Below are positions 7,833 through 16,810 of a stretch of DNA of 64,000 bases, piece by piece. The DNA lies in NCBI GenBank assembly GCA_002422345.1, contig DIUL01000142.1, positions 13,296 through 77,295 on the forward strand, in the 5' to 3' direction. The translations under genes and the position numbers were made by a program. Positions within the stretch are counted from its first letter, which is position 1; every line of letters begins with the position of its first letter. Source of the stretch: Acetobacteraceae bacterium UBA6159 (GTDB lineage: Bacteria; Pseudomonadota; Alphaproteobacteria; Acetobacterales; Acetobacteraceae). The notes below the pieces were generated by a model, which was not told the origin of the DNA, searched no databases, and was given only the letters and a program-made list of their open reading frames with translations.

Positions 7833-10800
7833 TCAGTACTCGATCTGGTAGGTGATCCCGACGCTGGTGGAGTTCGACGCGTCCCCTGCGCCTGTTGCGG
7901 AGGACTGTCCGGTTCCGGTAGTGGCCTCCAGCTTCACGCCTTTGCCGATCTCCACCTGGATTGTGGCCTGGGTGCCGCCGGACGCGCCCTGCTTGGTCCC
8001 GATATAGACTCCGTCGGCCAGATAGCGCCCAGCCTCCAGCACCGGCCGCCCGGCGGCGTCGGTGCCAACCGTCAGCCGATCCAGCCCCACCGCCTGCCGC
8101 ATCCGGTTCAGCGGGTCATCCCCCAGCAGTGGGTTGCCGGACAGGGAGGCCAGCGCGTTGGCAACCTGGGCGATCTGGAACGGGCTGAGCTTCGCGGTCG
8201 AGCTGTTGAACAGCAACTGCGACAGGACCTCATCCTGCGGTAGTTCGGGCACGCTGGTCAGGGTGATCTTCGGGTCTCTGACCCGGCCGCTGAGGATCGC
8301 GTTGGCGGTCATCCCACTCCGTTGAGAGGACGCGACCAGCCGCAGGGTCGGATCGCCGATCCCGGCGCCGGTGAAATCGACCCGCCCCTCGGTCAGGCTG
8401 AGGGTCTGGCCGATCAGGGAGAACGTGCCGCGCCGGAGCGTCAGGCCGCCAGAAGGGCGCAGGTCGGCCAGGGTGCCGCCAAACACAATCCGCCCGCCGA
8501 GTTCGGCGTCGACCCCGCGGCCGCGCACGAAGATCTGGTCGGGCGCGTCCAGCGTCAGGGCCACGGCGATCGCAGGCGCGGGGCGGGTGGTGATCGGTTT
8601 CGGGGGAGGCGATCCGACGATCCGCACCGGGATGGTGGCGACGCTGGACGGCAGGTTCTCCGGGATGCGGATATCGGCCCGCCGCACCCGAATTGTGCCG
8701 CCGAGGGCGACATCGGTCGTGACCGCGCCGGTGAGGTTGAGGTCGGCGTCCAGCAGCACGGTCATCAGGTCGCTCGACAACGGCCTGGCGTTGCTGGCGC
8801 GCAGGTTCAGCGTCACCGGCATGGTCCCGGACAAGCCCAGCGATCCGGTCGCCTGGATGGTTCCTGGTCCGGCCTGGGCGTCGAGGCGGGTCAGCCGCAG
8901 CGTGTCACCCTCCGCCTGGATTGTGGCGTTGATCTTCGTGAGGCGCGCGCCGAGGACCGCGTCCTGCAGTTCGGCGTTGGCGAGGCGGACGGCGCCGGTG
9001 GCGCGTGGCTGCGCGATCGGTCCGCTGACGCCCATGTCCAGTTCAAGCCGCCCGCGCGCGCGTCGCCCGCCCGGGGTCAGGATCGGGTCGGTCATCGCGA
9101 GGTCGATCGTGCCGCGCGCCCGCAGGTCCAGGCTGTCCTGGGGTCGCAGCGGCACGGTCCCGGTCACGGCCAGGTTGGACGCTCCGACGATGGCGCGGAC
9201 GTCCGCGCGGACCCGGCCACCTTGCATGGTTGCGTCGAGCGTGACCGTGCCGGGGGGCAGCGTGGCCCCCGGACCCTGGCGCAGGCGCAGACCGGTGGCG
9301 CGCGCCTTGATGGTGCCAGATGGATCGGCTGAGGGACCGGTCAGGCGCAGTTCCGCGTTCAGGATGCCGTCGGCGGCGAAGTCGGGGGCGAACTGGGCGG
9401 CGAGGTCGGCGGGCAGGTTCCGGATGCTGCCCGTCACATCCAGCGTCTGACCGATCCGTCCGGCTATCGCCAACTCGGTGCGGCCGAGCGTGAGGCGGAG
9501 CGGGGCGATGGTGAGGTCGTTGGCGAAGGTGAGGCGGGTGGGGGCGGCCAGTGCCAGGGTCTGCTGCTTCCACGTGGCGCGCAGGGCGGAGAGGTCGAAG
9601 ACCTGCTCCGAGGCGCGCAGGGTTCCGTTCGCGCTTGCCTTGACCGGCGCGCCGGCGACGTTCGTCAGGTCAGTGGTCACGGCCAGCGCCAGGGCGTCGA
9701 CGGGGCCCTTCGCGGTCAGGCGGGCGGAGCCGGCGATGCCGCTGGCGCGGATGCCGGTCAGGGACAGCGTTCCATCCACCGAGGGCCGGCCGGCAGGGTC
9801 TGTGACGGTCGCGTCCAGGGTCGCGGTTTCCAGGGATGCCAGGCCGGTCAGGCCTGCGCGTTCGACCGTGACCCGGGCGCGGGCTGATGTCGCATCGGCG
9901 GTCAGGTCGGCGCTGATCGCTCCGTCCAGGGGGCGGCCCAGCAGGGGTGCGAAGTCGGCGAGCCGGGTCATGCGAAGCTGGATTTGCCCGGTTGGTAGCA
10001 TCGCGCCGTGGGGCAGCGTCAGCGCGCCGTCGGCCGAGAGGCTTTTCCAGGTGGACGGATTGATGCGGATCAGGGTGGCGCCGTCGCTCTGTTCCCCGGT
10101 GATGGACAGGGCGACGGGGGCGTCCAGCAGCGCGCCCTCGGCGGTCAACGCGAATCGGGGGGCGGCGGGCAGGGATGTCGCGGTCAGGCGGGCGGTGACC
10201 CGGCCGGAACTGTAGCCTTGGGCGGAGACGTCGCCCGTCAGGGTGGAGGTGATCCCGAAGTCGTCCGTTTTCCCTTCCAGGCGGCCGGTGGCCTCGACCG
10301 TGCCCGACAAGGTCGGCTGCAGAGCCTTCAGGTCGGACAGCCGAACGGACCAGTCGAAGCCGAGGATGCCCCCGACCATGCCGCCGGAGAGGGAGAGTTC
10401 CGCCGCTTTCCCGATGACGCGGGCGTGGCGCAGCGTCACGTCGGTGCCCTGGGCCGTGGCGGCGATGTCGAATGTGCCGGATGGTCCGATCAGGCCGGGC
10501 AGGGGATCGATCCCTCCGCTGATTCCGACTTCGCCGGTCAGGGTGGCGGTGGTGACGCCGGCTGTCTGGCTGACGGCGATATCGACCGTGGTGCTGCCCT
10601 TGACGTTCGCGCCTACCGCGAAGGGTTCCAGGTCCGGGATCGTCAGATGCACCTTGGCGCTGGACGGCTCCATCGATGCGGTGCCCTCGGCCTGGAGGCG
10701 GGGGTGGCGCAGGGCGAAGGTCGTCGGCCGGCCGGGTGCGTCCAGTCGCACCGTCGCGTCGATCGTGACAGGTTCGGCGGCGAACAGGTCGGGGGTAGGA

Positions 10801-11801
10801 CCAGGCAGGCGGAGGCCCCGCACGGTCGCCGCCATGGAGGCCTTGCCGGAGTCACCGGACAGCGTGGCCTGGATCGAGTCGATGGCGATGCCGGCCGCGG
10901 TCAGGGCCTCGATCGTCGCGGAACCGGCGGCGTTGGGGGCGGTGAACGGTCCCTGTATCCGTCCGGCCACCCGCACGGCGCGCCAGGCGACATCCGGGGC
11001 GGGCGTCATCGCGGGGGCGGTGGCCGAGACGGTCAGGTCGGCCTTCTGTCCGGTGACATCGACCGATCCGCCAATGGTCGCGCGCAGGGGACCGGCCGCC
11101 AGCGTCAGATCGGTGGCCAGACGGTCGAGTGGGCCGTTGACCGCGGCCCGTGCCTCGATCGCACCGATATCGGGCAGGGAGGACAGGCGCGCGAGCAGGC
11201 CGCCCGGTGCCTCGGTCACGGTCAGGGTGGCCTGGATGCCGGTTGCGTTCATCCGGGCCTCGGCGGCGTAGCGGTCCTGGCCGGCACTCAGGGACAGGGT
11301 CGCCTCGCCTTCCTGGAGGGAGCGCAGATGGGCCGATCCGTCGACGGACAGGATCGCCGCCTGGCCGGCCACCGGGGGTTCGAGTTCCAGGCTGGTGACG
11401 TGCAACCGCTCGACCGTGACGCGCACCGGCAGGGCGAAGCCGCCCCCGCTGCTGGACGGGCTGTCGGAGACAGGCAGGCGGGCCAGCGCCACGCGGGACG
11501 CGGTCAGCGCCTCCACCTGGGCCAGGCTCGAGAACAGCCGGCGCGGAGACCAGTCGAGCGCGATGTCCTCGATCGTCAGCCAGGCGCCCTGGCTGTCGGT
11601 GACGGTCACCCGGCCGAGGCGCAATGCGTCGGGGAAGCGGCCGGACAGATGCTCGATCCGCACCATGCCCCCGGTCAGGGACGGGGTGAGGCGTTCGATC
11701 AGCCGCCGGCCGGGGTTGGTGTTCGCGCCGCCCCAGATGCCCGCCACCGGCACGACCAGCACGGCGAGGCCAATGAGCGGCCATTTGATCAAGCGGCGCA
11801 T
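7833..11801 (-). CDS. tamB: translocation and assembly module protein TamB
   Basis: The product has 1322 residues: one N-terminal membrane anchor (IKWPLIGLAVLVVPVAGIWGG), then a very long low-complexity beta-rich region of alternating short hydrophobic strands, as in AsmA-like bridge proteins. The C-terminal TamB (DUF490) domain shows ELPQDEVLSQLLFN, GLDRLTVGT and a strand-rich end finishing in Tyr. TamB is inner-membrane anchored, spans the periplasm and works with TamA in outer-membrane protein assembly and probably lipid transport. Its ATG shares one base with the TGA of tamA (TGATG at 11803-11799 on the minus strand), so the two are translationally coupled. The length is usual for the family. 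Confidence 0.93.
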   Translation of the reverse strand: MRRLIKWPLIGLAVLVVPVAGIWGGANTNPGRRLIERLTPSLTGGMVRIEHLSGRFPDALRLGRVTVTDSQGAWLTIEDIALDWSPRRLFSSLAQVEALTASRVALARLPVSDSPSSSGGGFALPVRVTVERLHVTSLELEPPVAGQAAILSVDGSAHLRSLQEGEATLSLSAGQDRYAAEARMNATGIQATLTVTEAPGGLLARLSSLPDIGAIEARAAVNGPLDRLATDLTLAAGPLRATIGGSVDVTGQKADLTVSATAPAMTPAPDVAWRAVRVAGRIQGPFTAPNAAGSATIEALTAAGIAIDSIQATLSGDSGKASMAATVRGLRLPGPTPDLFAAEPVTIDATVRLDAPGRPTTFALRHPRLQAEGTASMEPSSAKVHLTIPDLEPFAVGANVKGSTTVDIAVSQTAGVTTATLTGEVGISGGIDPLPGLIGPSGTFDIAATAQGTDVTLRHARVIGKAAELSLSGGMVGGILGFDWSVRLSDLKALQPTLSGTVEATGRLEGKTDDFGITSTLTGDVSAQGYSSGRVTARLTATSLPAAPRFALTAEGALLDAPVALSITGEQSDGATLIRINPSTWKSLSADGALTLPHGAMLPTGQIQLRMTRLADFAPLLGRPLDGAISADLTADATSARARVTVERAGLTGLASLETATLDATVTDPAGRPSVDGTLSLTGIRASGIAGSARLTAKGPVDALALAVTTDLTNVAGAPVKASANGTLRASEQVFDLSALRATWKQQTLALAAPTRLTFANDLTIAPLRLTLGRTELAIAGRIGQTLDVTGSIRNLPADLAAQFAPDFAADGILNAELRLTGPSADPSGTIKARATGLRLRQGPGATLPPGTVTLDATMQGGRVRADVRAIVGASNLAVTGTVPLRPQDSLDLRARGTIDLAMTDPILTPGGRRARGRLELDMGVSGPIAQPRATGAVRLANAELQDAVLGARLTKINATIQAEGDTLRLTRLDAQAGPGTIQATGSLGLSGTMPVTLNLRASNARPLSSDLMTVLLDADLNLTGAVTTDVALGGTIRVRRADIRIPENLPSSVATIPVRIVGSPPPKPITTRPAPAIAVALTLDAPDQIFVRGRGVDAELGGRIVFGGTLADLRPSGGLTLRRGTFSLIGQTLSLTEGRVDFTGAGIGDPTLRLVASSQRSGMTANAILSGRVRDPKITLTSVPELPQDEVLSQLLFNSSTAKLSPFQIAQVANALASLSGNPLLGDDPLNRMRQAVGLDRLTVGTDAAGRPVLEAGRYLADGVYIGTKQGASGGTQATIQVEIGKGVKLEATTGTGQSSATGAGDASNSTSVGITYQIEY

Positions 11802-13642
11802 CAGAAGGCCTGCCCGATGCCGATATAGACCGCGAGCGAGTCATCCCCGGGTCGCTTGTTCAACGGGATCGCGACGTCCAGCCGGATCGGGCCGATCGGG
11901 GTGTAGTAGCGCCCGCCGATGCCGGCGCCGATCTGCCAGCCGCCGCTGAACGGCAGCCCGTCATTGCTCACTTGCCCGGCGTCGACGAAGCCCACGATGC
12001 CGAAATCGCCATAGATGCGCTGGCGGACCTCCACCGATCCGGCGGCCACCGCATTGCCACCTGTCGGGTTGCCGCTGGGGAAGCGCGGCCCCACGGACTG
12101 GAAGCGGAACCCGCGCACCGTGCCGCTGCCGCCGGCGTAGAAGCGCTGGTCGGGCGGCAGGCCGAACACGCCCACCCCCGACGCCTGTCCGACCAGGCCA
12201 CGCAGGGCCAGCACACTCCGCCCATCCCCCAGCACGTCGAAATAGGTCGATGCCGCGGCCTGGGCGATCACGAAGGTTCCCGCGTTGGTGCCGAGGGACT
12301 GCATCGGCATGACCGAGAAGGTCGCCCTGATGCCCTTGGTCGGATCGAAGGGGCTGTTGGTGCTGTCATATTTGGCGGTCACGGGTAGGCCCAGCAGGTT
12401 GTAGGTGTCCGTCACACCTTCCTGCGTGATGCGTTCCTGCTCCCCCAGGACTCCCAGGCCCACGGTCCAGAAGGGCGTCAGCCGGCGGTTGATCGTCACA
12501 CGTTCGATGACGGCGGTCTGGTCGTAGGCCTTCAGGTTCTGTTTCACCGCCGACAGGCTGACCTCCAGCGACTGGTCGCGGGCCAGGAAGTCGGGCTTGG
12601 TGAACCGCGCGCCCACGTCGTAGCTGGGATCGACCGCCGCGCTGCCACCGAACCGGAACGCGGCGTTCAGGCTGAGTTGTTCGGCGTTACCGAACAGGTT
12701 CCGGTGGCGCCAGCCCGCATTCAGGCTGATGCCAAGATCGGTCGAGTAGGACGCACCGAGGTCCACCGCATGCAACGGCCTTTCCGTGACGTCGATTTGC
12801 ATGGGCAGGGTGCCATCGGGATCGAGAGCCTCAGCCGGCTGCATCCGCACCATCGAGAATATGCCGAGGGACAGCAGGTCCTGCCGAGCGGCATCGATGG
12901 CGGGGGGATTGAAGGTCTGGCCGGGATGGATCAGCAGGCGCTGGCGGACGAAGGACTCGTTGGTCGCGTCCAGGCCGGTGACCGTGATCTTGCCGAGCTT
13001 CGCCTGCGGGCCGGTGTCGGCGACGAAGACGACGTCGAGGCGACCGGCGTCCGGGTGCAGCGTGGCGGGCGGCAGGGTGACCTTGGCCAGCGGGTAGCCC
13101 GCGTCGCGCAGCGCCATGACCAGGGCCTGCTGGGCTGTCAGGATATCCGCGGCCACGGCATTGCCGCCGGGCTTGAGGGTGACGGCGGCGGTGACCTCCG
13201 GCGGGAGGGCGCCCTGGATCGCGACCTGGCCCAGCTTGAACATCGGGCCACGTTCCACAGTCACCACGACCGGGACGGCGGTGCCGGCGGGCGCCGCATC
13301 CAGACGGGAGGCCAGGCCGCTATCGGTGATTGGCAGTCCGTCGATCGTCACCGCGACCTTCGCGCCGTAATAGCCCAGACCCTGCATGGCGGCCTGGAAC
13401 CGGGCGGCGTCGTCGCGCGCCCTCTGCGCCAGGGCGAAGGGGCCGACCGGGGCGGTTTCGCGCAGAGAGATCAGCGTAGCACTGTCGCGGATGGCCGTAT
13501 CCACCGCCGCATCGCCGGTGGGGGTCAGGACCACATCATACGGTTGCGGATCGGCGGCTTTGGAACCGGGGGGAACAAGCCCGGCCAGGGCGGCGATCAT
13601 CCACGGTATGGCGGCACGAGACGGGGCCCAGGAGCGAGGCAT
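11801..13642 (-). CDS. tamA: autotransporter assembly outer-membrane protein TamA (Omp85 family)
   Basis: The 613-residue protein has a signal peptide (IPWMIAALAGLVPPGSKAA), periplasmic POTRA-type repeats up to about residue 260, and a C-terminal beta-barrel. The barrel contains the Omp85 lid motif in GGSGTVRGFRFQSVGPR near residue 500, and ends in aromatic VYIGIGQAF. It should form the outer-membrane part of the Tam complex with the product of the following tamB gene, with which it overlaps by one base. The order tamA-tamB is the standard operon. The start at 13642 puts the signal peptide right at the N-terminus. Confidence 0.92.
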   Translation of the reverse strand: MPRSWAPSRAAIPWMIAALAGLVPPGSKAADPQPYDVVLTPTGDAAVDTAIRDSATLISLRETAPVGPFALAQRARDDAARFQAAMQGLGYYGAKVAVTIDGLPITDSGLASRLDAAPAGTAVPVVVTVERGPMFKLGQVAIQGALPPEVTAAVTLKPGGNAVAADILTAQQALVMALRDAGYPLAKVTLPPATLHPDAGRLDVVFVADTGPQAKLGKITVTGLDATNESFVRQRLLIHPGQTFNPPAIDAARQDLLSLGIFSMVRMQPAEALDPDGTLPMQIDVTERPLHAVDLGASYSTDLGISLNAGWRHRNLFGNAEQLSLNAAFRFGGSAAVDPSYDVGARFTKPDFLARDQSLEVSLSAVKQNLKAYDQTAVIERVTINRRLTPFWTVGLGVLGEQERITQEGVTDTYNLLGLPVTAKYDSTNSPFDPTKGIRATFSVMPMQSLGTNAGTFVIAQAAASTYFDVLGDGRSVLALRGLVGQASGVGVFGLPPDQRFYAGGSGTVRGFRFQSVGPRFPSGNPTGGNAVAAGSVEVRQRIYGDFGIVGFVDAGQVSNDGLPFSGGWQIGAGIGGRYYTPIGPIRLDVAIPLNKRPGDDSLAVYIGIGQAF

Positions 13643-13709
13643 CGCTCGATCCTACAGTGGTGCCCGCCGCGAAGACAGCTTTGATCGGTTACCGGACGTT
13701 TGCCCCGTG

Positions 13710-14915
13710 TCAGCGGCGGGAGGTCATGGCCCCCGAATTTCGCCGCTCTTCCTCCTGCCGCACGGTATCGAGGAGGAACTGGGGGCCGAGCGCATCGAGG
13801 TTGACGGCGCCGAGCTGGCCGAGGGTGAGGGCGATTTCCCGTTGCAGGATGGAGACCGCTTTCTTCACCCCCTCCAACCCGCCGGCCGTCGCGCCATACA
13901 ATGTCGCTCGCCCGGTCAGGACGAAATCGGCGCCGAGACAGAGGGCCGCGACGATGTCGGAGCCGCGGCGGACGCCGCTGTCCAGCAGCAGCGGCACGTC
14001 CGGCCCGACAGCGGCCCGGATCATCGGCAGGACGTCGAGCGGTGAGGGCATCATGTCCAACTGACGGGCACCATGGTTGGAAACGATCAGGCCGTCCACG
14101 CCCATGGAGGTGGCGATCCGCGCGTCCTCGGGATGCATCACGCCCTTGAGCAGCAGCTTGCCCGGCCACGCGTTGCGGATCGCTTCGAGGTCCCGCCAGG
14201 TCTGGCTGGCGTCGGGCGTCTGCTGGGCGAACATGTCGGCGACCTGGTCGGGCGTGGACCCGGCAGGTGCATAAGGCTGCCAGTTGCCCAGCATCGGCAG
14301 CCCGCCATTGCGGAGGTAGTTGATCACCCAGGCCGGGTGCAGCATCGCCTCCAGGATCGTCGGCAGGGTCATGCGAAGGGGGCGAACGAAGCCGTTGCGG
14401 CGGTTACGCTCCCGGTTTGAAGACACCGGCACGTCGCAGGTCACGGCGAGCGTGGTCAACCCGCAATCGATGGCGCGCTTCACCAGGTCGGCGGCCACGG
14501 CACGGTCCCGCGCGCTGTAGATCTGATACCAGAGGTTCTTGCCGGCGAGCTTCGCCCCTTGCTCCATCGAGGCATTGGACGCGCCGGACATGAGGTAGGG
14601 GATATCGGCTTCACCCGCCGTCTGGGCCAGGAACAGTTCGGCGTCGCGGCGGAAGGCGCCGGCCATGCCGGTGGGCGCGATCCCGAAGGGGCTGGCATAG
14701 CTGCGGCCGAACAGCGTCGATCGTTGCTCCCGCTTGGACGTGTCGATGTAGTAGCGCGGCACCAGGCGCAGGTCGCGGAAGGCGTTGGCGTTGGTGCGGA
14801 GGCCGACCTCGTCCTCGACCCCGCCCTCGATGAAGTCGAACATGATCTTCGGCAGGCGGCGACGCGCCATGCGCTTCAGGTCGTCGATGTTGATCGCGCT
14901 GTCGATGCGGCTCAT
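13710..14915 (-). CDS. FMN-dependent alpha-hydroxy-acid dehydrogenase (LldD/mandelate dehydrogenase-like)
   Basis: The 401-residue TIM-barrel protein carries the family signatures: GIAPTGMAGAFRRDAE (FMN contact), QIYSARDR with the catalytic-type Tyr, TCDVPVSSNRERNRRNGF, the barrel lysine in LLLKGVMHPEDA, SNHGARQLD with the base histidine, and DSGVRRGSDI plus GRATLYG for the FMN phosphate. It oxidises an L-2-hydroxy acid such as lactate or mandelate to the 2-oxo acid; substrate choice cannot be decided by eye. It lies on the same strand as tamA with a 67-nt gap, but no functional link is obvious. It does not resemble the McbC-type oxidases that turn thiazolines into thiazoles. Confidence 0.9.
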   Translation of the reverse strand: MSRIDSAINIDDLKRMARRRLPKIMFDFIEGGVEDEVGLRTNANAFRDLRLVPRYYIDTSKREQRSTLFGRSYASPFGIAPTGMAGAFRRDAELFLAQTAGEADIPYLMSGASNASMEQGAKLAGKNLWYQIYSARDRAVAADLVKRAIDCGLTTLAVTCDVPVSSNRERNRRNGFVRPLRMTLPTILEAMLHPAWVINYLRNGGLPMLGNWQPYAPAGSTPDQVADMFAQQTPDASQTWRDLEAIRNAWPGKLLLKGVMHPEDARIATSMGVDGLIVSNHGARQLDMMPSPLDVLPMIRAAVGPDVPLLLDSGVRRGSDIVAALCLGADFVLTGRATLYGATAGGLEGVKKAVSILQREIALTLGQLGAVNLDALGPQFLLDTVRQEEERRNSGAMTSRR

Positions 14916-15000
14916 GCGTGCTCCGTTCCCTCCCAGGCGCGGGATGACCAGCCAAACGCCTGGAGGGGTAAGGTATCAGCCGGATCGGGAGGGGACCAGA

Positions 15001-15549
15001 TCAGGCCGGCGCGCTGTTGCGCTTGCGGAGATCGAAGGCAAAGCCGCTCCATCCCAGGCCCTGGACGATCAGTTCCACACCGATGAGCGTGCCGAGGATC
15101 CACAGGCTGGACCAGGGCATGCTGGCATACAGCGCCACGCCAACCACGACACTGACCACGCCGCCGCAGGCGAGCACCCACCACAGGGGCAGGTCGCGGT
15201 GACGCAGCGCGATCACGATCCGCAGGATGCCGCCGATGACGAGGGCCGCCAGCAGGAACAGCGTGATGATGACCGACCCGGCGGCCGGCTGCTGCATGAT
15301 CAGCACGCCGCCGATGACCGAGAGCAGGCCGCCGAGCATCCCGAACGCGAAGCCCTGCCATTCCTTCATCATGAAGGACTGGATCACCTGGACGACGCCG
15401 CCCACCAGCAGCGATGCGCCGATGAAGATAACCCCTGCGAGCGTCACCATCAGCGGATGCGCGATCGCGAACATGCCTGCCAGGATCGAGACGATCCCAA
15501 GCAGAAGAAACCAGCCCCATTTGGCCGAAATCGAGGCGTTGCCGGACAT
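15001..15549 (-). CDS. HdeD-family (DUF308) membrane protein
   Basis: The 182-residue protein consists of about six hydrophobic helices in three repeated pairs (for example WGWFLLLGIVSILAGMFAI, TLAGVIFIGASLLVGGVVQ and MLGGLLSVIGGVLIM). This matches the DUF308/HdeD family, which is linked to acid resistance in enterobacteria. An inner-membrane location is expected. The short hydrophilic ends give no further clue. It stands alone on the minus strand with gaps of about 85-95 nt on both sides. Confidence 0.85.
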   Translation of the reverse strand: MSGNASISAKWGWFLLLGIVSILAGMFAIAHPLMVTLAGVIFIGASLLVGGVVQVIQSFMMKEWQGFAFGMLGGLLSVIGGVLIMQQPAAGSVIITLFLLAALVIGGILRIVIALRHRDLPLWWVLACGGVVSVVVGVALYASMPWSSLWILGTLIGVELIVQGLGWSGFAFDLRKRNSAPA

Positions 15550-15643
15550 TCTGTCCTCCTGATTGCGGGCGTCGCGTTACCGAGGCCGGATTGTTCATAG
15601 GCTCGAAACGCGGCCGGATGGAAGTGACGGATGCAACAATCCG

Positions 15644-16699
15644 TCAGATCTCCAGCACCGCCTTCCCGATCACCGCTCCGCTTATCAACTCACGCAGGGC
15701 GGTGGGATACTCGGCCAGGGGTCGTGTGGCGTGAATGACCGGCGCGAGGCGGCCGTCCGCGACCATTTCCAGCAGGCGGATTTGATCGGCGGCTTCCCAG
15801 CCGTTTGACCCGATGATGTTGATTTCGAACGACCAGACATAACGCAGGTCGGTCGAAACCTCGAACCCGGCACTGGCGCCGCAGGTGAGCAGCCGGCCGA
15901 GGCGTGTCAGGCAGGCGATCGAGCGGGACCAGTTGTCGCCGCCCAGGAAGTCGATCACCACGTCCACCCCGCCGCCGCCCCAGATGGACGGCTTGCCGAA
16001 GCGTTGATGGATTTCAGAAAGGTAGTCCTGGGTTGCCGTGTTGATCGTGACGTCCGCCCCAAGCGCGCGGAGATGGGTCAGGGCCGCCTCGGTTTCGGCG
16101 CAGGCGATGATCTCGGCGCCGGCGAGGCGGGCGAGTTGCACACAGGCGGTGCCGACACCGCCAGCGGCGCCCAGGATCAGCACGCGTTCGCCCGGCAGGA
16201 TGCGCGCGCGGGTGTGGATCATCCGCATGGCGGTGCCGTAGGCGGTCGGCAGGCACGCCGCCTGGACGTGGCTGACGGCGTCGGGCAGTGGCAGAAGCGC
16301 GGCGGTCGGGATCGCGACATATTCCGCGGCGACGCCTGGCAGCGTTTCGCCGATCATGCCGGCGCCGGGACGAATGGGCACGATGCCGACCCGTTGGCCG
16401 ATGCGCCACCGATCGCGATCGACGTCCGGTCCCAAAGCCACGATCTCTCCGGCGCCATCGGCGCAGGGGATCATCGGCAGCGGCGTCGGCAGGCCCGGAA
16501 TGCCGCGCAACACCATCGGATCGAAACCATTCAGCGCGACCGCCCGCACGCGCAGAAGGGCCTCATGCGGCGCGGGCCGCGGGGTCTGGATGATTTCGAG
16601 TTGAACCTGTTCCGGACCGCCATGGGCATGGAACATCACCGCCCGCATCGTGGTCGGAATGACGGGCGTTGCGTTGCTCTCGGTTACAATTGAGCGCAT
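15644..16699 (-). CDS. MDR-family (quinone oxidoreductase-like) NAD(P)H-dependent oxidoreductase
   Basis: The 351-residue medium-chain dehydrogenase/reductase has the N-terminal block VRAVALNGFDPMVLRG, which is typical of zinc-free quinone-reductase-like members. It also has the nucleotide-binding motif GAAGGVGTACVQLARLAGAE near residue 180 and GGVDVVIDFLGGD. The four-Cys structural zinc lobe is absent. It likely reduces a C=C or C=O with NADPH in the cytoplasm. An internal ATG at 16648 (MRAVMFHAHGG) is an equally plausible start and would drop 17 residues. It is divergent from the PKS operon across a gap of about 110 nt. A tailoring or trans-acting reductase role is possible but only suggested by position. 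Confidence 0.82.
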   Translation of the reverse strand: MRSIVTESNATPVIPTTMRAVMFHAHGGPEQVQLEIIQTPRPAPHEALLRVRAVALNGFDPMVLRGIPGLPTPLPMIPCADGAGEIVALGPDVDRDRWRIGQRVGIVPIRPGAGMIGETLPGVAAEYVAIPTAALLPLPDAVSHVQAACLPTAYGTAMRMIHTRARILPGERVLILGAAGGVGTACVQLARLAGAEIIACAETEAALTHLRALGADVTINTATQDYLSEIHQRFGKPSIWGGGGVDVVIDFLGGDNWSRSIACLTRLGRLLTCGASAGFEVSTDLRYVWSFEINIIGSNGWEAADQIRLLEMVADGRLAPVIHATRPLAEYPTALRELISGAVIGKAVLEI

Positions 16700-16709
16700 G
16701 CGAATGACA

Positions 16710-16759
16710 TTGACTTCACGTGTCCCCTGCTGTCAACTTACGCGCCCACAGTTGTGGGC
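16710..16759. promoter_or_regulatory. divergent promoter/operator region upstream of the PKS operon
   Basis: Between the oxidoreductase start and the PKS start lie a dyad TTGAC (16710-16714) / GTCAA (16732-16736) and a perfect palindrome GCCCACAGTTGTGGGC (16744-16759). TTGAC may also serve as a -35 element, but no good -10 is seen. These are candidate operators for the operon. The palindrome argues that the in-frame GTG at 16754 is not the translational start. Confidence 0.35.
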
Positions 16760-16810
16760 AGCAGGTCTCATTTGTGCAGGCCTCGACCGCAAACGACGGA
16801 AGTGGGGGGT

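Noticed and set aside
16754..16756. GTG as start of PKS gene A
   Set aside because: It falls inside a perfect palindrome, lacks a ribosome-binding site, and would add residues unlike a KS N-terminus. GTG 16811 has GGAAG at good spacing.
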